Below, piece after piece: positions 5,809 through 7,522 of a stretch of DNA of 7,522 nucleotides. The notes beneath the pieces are model-generated. The model saw only the letters and a program-made list of their open reading frames with translations, made no database searches and was not told the origin of the DNA. This DNA comes from Methanobacteriota archaeon. Its GTDB lineage: Archaea > Thermoplasmatota > DTKX01 > GCA-020343715. Where the stretch lies: contig JAUVEQ010000136.1 in NCBI GenBank assembly GCA_030594725.1, positions 1 through 7,522 of the forward strand, read 5' to 3'. Position 1 is the stretch's first letter. Each line of letters starts with the position of its first letter. Position numbers and translations under genes: made by a program.

Positions 5809-7137
5809 TCATCGATCGTCATCCGGGCGCACCCGCTCGGCCCGGGCGTCAACCCTGCCGTCGGACAGCACCAGCTCCATCTCGTCCCCGGCCTTGACCC
5901 TGTCGACGCTGGATACCAGGTTGCCCTTGGCGTCAAGTGCCAGGGCGTAACCCCGTCGCAGCGTGCCCCGCGGGCTCAGTGCCTCCAGCCTCTCCCAGAC
6001 CGCCTCCAGGCGGGTCCGCTCCACCTTCATTGAATGGTGTGCGGTGGTGACAAGGCGGTGGGCGACCTCGTCCAGCCTCTGCTGGCGGACCTCGGTCATG
6101 TCCCGTGGACGGCGCATCGCCGGGCGGACCGTCAGACCCTCCAACCTCTCACGCTCCCTGGCCAGACGGCGCGTGATCATCGAGAGCAACCTCTCCCCGT
6201 GGGCCGTCAACATCCTTCTCTCTTCCAGGAGGTTGGGCACGACCATCTCCGCCGCCGCCGACGGGGTCGGCGCCCTGCAGTCGGCGACGAAGTCGGAGAT
6301 GGTGAAATCGGTCTCGTGGCCCACCGCGGAAACGACGGGCACGGGAAAGGACACGATCCTCCTGGCCAGCGCCTCGTCGTTGAAGGGCCACAGGTCCTCG
6401 AAGGACCCACCGCCCCTGCCGATGATGACCACGTCCACATCCCCCAGGGAGGCGAGGCGGTCAAGGCCCGTGAGCAGCTCGTGTACGGCCCTGTCACCCT
6501 GGACGGACGCGTGGGCCAGTGTCACCCTCACGTGGGGATACCTGCGCCTTACCACCCTCACGATGTCGTGGAACACCGAACCCGTCGACGAGGTCACGAC
6601 CCCGATGCGTCGTGGCAGGTAGGGCAGGCCCCGCTTCCTCTCCTCTGCGAACAGTCCCTCCTTCTCCAGCCTCTCCTTGAGTTCCAGGAATCTCTGGTAG
6701 AGGTCGCCGACGCCACGTCGGACGATGGAGCCCGCTATCAACTGGTAGCGTCCCTGGGGCTCGTAGACGTCGATGCGACCGGATACGACGACCTGGTCCC
6801 CCTCCTTCACGTCCGCACCCTGGGCACGGGCGCCCCTGGCGAACATGACGCACGACATCTGGGCGTCCTCGTCCTTGAGGGTGAAGTACAGGTGGCCCCG
6901 GTTGGACAGGTTCACATTGGACATCTCACCGGCCACGCTAAGGTCCTGCAGGGAGGGCTCGGAGGTGAGAAGACCCTTGATCACCCGGGTGGCCTCGAGG
7001 ACCGACATCGGTTCGGGTCCGTCGGCGGGAGGCGTGTGCACGGGAGGATCACTGGCCCGGGCCTCCCCTGGTCTGGGAGCGTCCTTGCCCTTCACGCCTT
7101 CAACGTATGACCCGAGGCTGCGTTGACCGAAACCCAT
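5809..7137 (-). CDS. xseA: Exodeoxyribonuclease VII large subunit
   Basis: Catalytic subunit of exonuclease VII, which cuts single-stranded DNA from both ends in a metal-independent manner and acts in repair and recombination. With the start at 7137 it has 442 residues: a non-conserved Pro/Gly-rich N-terminal extension (1-43); an OB-fold DNA-binding domain (about 44-140, with GEMSN and GHLYFTLKD); the catalytic domain with IGVVTSSTGS (178-187), D191, GRGGGSFEDLWPFNDE (240-255), GHETD (273-277) and APTPSAAAE (289-297); then a charged helical region (about 302-390) and a C-terminal beta piece with RGYALA. D191, R241, H274 and D277 match the spacing of the E. coli catalytic residues D155, R205, H238 and D241. 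The start was chosen because the frame's first ATG (7176) lies ahead of the TATA box at 7167-7173, so it would not be transcribed from that promoter; ATG 7137 suits a nearly leaderless transcript. ATG 7008 (MSVLEATR) would give a more typical N-terminus but has no visible ribosome site. Confidence 0.95.
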   Translation of the reverse strand: MGFGQRSLGSYVEGVKGKDAPRPGEARASDPPVHTPPADGPEPMSVLEATRVIKGLLTSEPSLQDLSVAGEMSNVNLSNRGHLYFTLKDEDAQMSCVMFARGARAQGADVKEGDQVVVSGRIDVYEPQGRYQLIAGSIVRRGVGDLYQRFLELKERLEKEGLFAEERKRGLPYLPRRIGVVTSSTGSVFHDIVRVVRRRYPHVRVTLAHASVQGDRAVHELLTGLDRLASLGDVDVVIIGRGGGSFEDLWPFNDEALARRIVSFPVPVVSAVGHETDFTISDFVADCRAPTPSAAAEMVVPNLLEERRMLTAHGERLLSMITRRLARERERLEGLTVRPAMRRPRDMTEVRQQRLDEVAHRLVTTAHHSMKVERTRLEAVWERLEALSPRGTLRRGYALALDAKGNLVSSVDRVKAGDEMELVLSDGRVDARAERVRPDDDR

Positions 7138-7166
7138 CGAACTCGGACCGCTATCGGCCTCGCCCC

Positions 7167-7173
7167 TTATAAA
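7167..7173 (-). promoter_or_regulatory. TATA box of the xseA-xseB operon
   Basis: TTTATAA on the minus strand, in a G+C-rich setting. Its upstream edge is 36 nt ahead of ATG 7137, so transcription would begin only a few bases before that codon, the leaderless layout common in archaea. It overlaps an upstream ATG (7176), which rules that codon out as the start for a transcript from here. Confidence 0.65.
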
Positions 7174-7214
7174 CATCTGAGGGTGGGGGCCGGTGAAGGT
7201 GCTTCGTGGTCATC

Positions 7215-7221
7215 TTTATTA
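7215..7221 (+). promoter_or_regulatory. TATA box of the zinc-ribbon gene
   Basis: TTTATTA on the plus strand, its upstream edge 33 nt ahead of ATG 7248, again giving a nearly leaderless transcript. It faces away from the xseA box, with 41 bp (7174-7214) between the two. Confidence 0.55.
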
Positions 7222-7247
7222 GGCGTTGATGGTATCGACTGGCCGTG

Positions 7248-7522
7248 ATGGCACGGTGCCCTGGCTGCGGTAGCTTTGTCGAGGACCCCGGGACCTCCGA
7301 CACCATAAGATGTCCCGAGTGCGACACCGAGATCCCATCCCTCACCAAGGACCTCTCCAAGGCGGAGAGCCCCTATCTGAGAAGGATGGCCTCGCAGCCC
7401 CAGGCCCCGCCACCCCAAGGTGGTCCGCCCCCGCAGTATCCTCCCCCACAGCATCCACCCCAGGGACAACCTCCACCACAGGGCCAGCCCCCACCCCAGC
7501 AATACCCCCCTCCCTATCCCCC
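7248..7522 (+). CDS. Zinc-ribbon protein with Pro/Gln-rich linker, partial at 3' end
   Basis: Start of a protein that runs off the window; 91 codons are visible. Residues 1-30 form a small zinc ribbon with CPGC (4-7) and CPEC (22-25), a CxxC-14-CxxC layout that should bind one zinc ion. Residues 31-50 are a charged linker, and from residue 51 onward the sequence is almost wholly Pro, Gln, Gly and Tyr (PPPQGQPPPQQYPPP). In archaea such N-terminal zinc ribbons with a flexible Pro-rich spacer often lead into a membrane segment or another domain, but that part is not in view, so no function can be assigned. ATG 7248 fits the TATA box at 7215-7221. No stop codon is reached. It is divergent from xseA. 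Confidence 0.75.
   Translation, partial: MARCPGCGSFVEDPGTSDTIRCPECDTEIPSLTKDLSKAESPYLRRMASQPQAPPPQGGPPPQYPPPQHPPQGQPPPQGQPPPQQYPPPYP
7398..7522 (+). repeat. Low-complexity Pro/Gln-coding tract
   Basis: Irregular repeats of PPPQ-, PPQGQ- and QYPPP-type units at the protein level, made from CCC, CCA, CCG, CCT, CAG and CAA codons. Synonymous codons are mixed, so it is not a pure microsatellite. The DNA is strongly C-rich on the plus strand, and at 7488-7522 five C-tracts of three or more occur with short spacers. Confidence 0.75.

Noticed and set aside
6034..7110. 358-codon plus-strand open frame opposite xseA
   Set aside because: It lies wholly across xseA, whose catalytic motifs are unmistakable; its product shows no family features.
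26..7137. Link between xseAB and the isoprenoid-related reductase, as in bacterial xseB-ispA clusters
   Set aside because: The reductase is on the other strand about 4 kb away with an unrelated gene between, so no operon or conserved cluster is supported.
1..7522. Mobile element, CRISPR array or phage-type defence system
   Set aside because: No transposase, integrase, terminal inverted repeats, spaced identical repeats or toxin-antitoxin pair was found. Exonuclease VII alone is a housekeeping nuclease.

Overview
The window looks like a piece of a high-G+C archaeal chromosome, most likely from the Thermoplasmatota (Methanomassiliicoccales or a relative). The evidence is a geranylgeranyl-reductase-family flavoprotein (archaeal membrane lipid saturation), TATA boxes about 33-36 nt ahead of ATG codons with almost no leader, and a very large surface-anchored protein ending in the tandem winged-helix module typical of euryarchaeal membrane-bound regulators. 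The lineage is inferred from gene content; no rRNA or marker gene is present.

Layout. (1) 26-1402, plus strand: FAD-dependent geranylgeranyl reductase family protein. (2) 1403-1667: an A+T-richer non-coding region with TATA-like boxes, a GAACGG/CCGTTC inverted repeat near the predicted transcription start, and a probable long leader. (3) 1668-5486, plus strand: a 1272-residue protein with signal peptide, right-handed beta-helix ectodomain, about six Ig-like modules, one membrane segment and two cytoplasmic winged-helix DNA-binding domains. The open frame extends up to 1530, but codon use and a Shine-Dalgarno-like site support a start at 1668. (4) 5487-5534: short convergent gap. (5) Minus strand: xseB (5535-5795) and xseA (5809-7137), a two-gene exonuclease VII operon of bacterial type with all four known catalytic residues conserved. 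(6) 7138-7247: divergent promoter region with two TATA boxes pointing outward. (7) 7248 to the window end, plus strand: start of a protein with an N-terminal zinc ribbon followed by a Pro/Gln-rich low-complexity tract, cut by the window edge.

How they work together. The xseA-xseB pair forms one enzyme that degrades single-stranded DNA. The large protein looks like a one-component transmembrane regulator: an outside sensor or adhesion domain joined directly to DNA-binding domains inside. Repeated GAACGG half-sites in its own leader make self-regulation a testable idea. The reductase belongs to lipid metabolism and shows no functional tie to the other genes. No mobile element, CRISPR array, tRNA or rRNA was seen.
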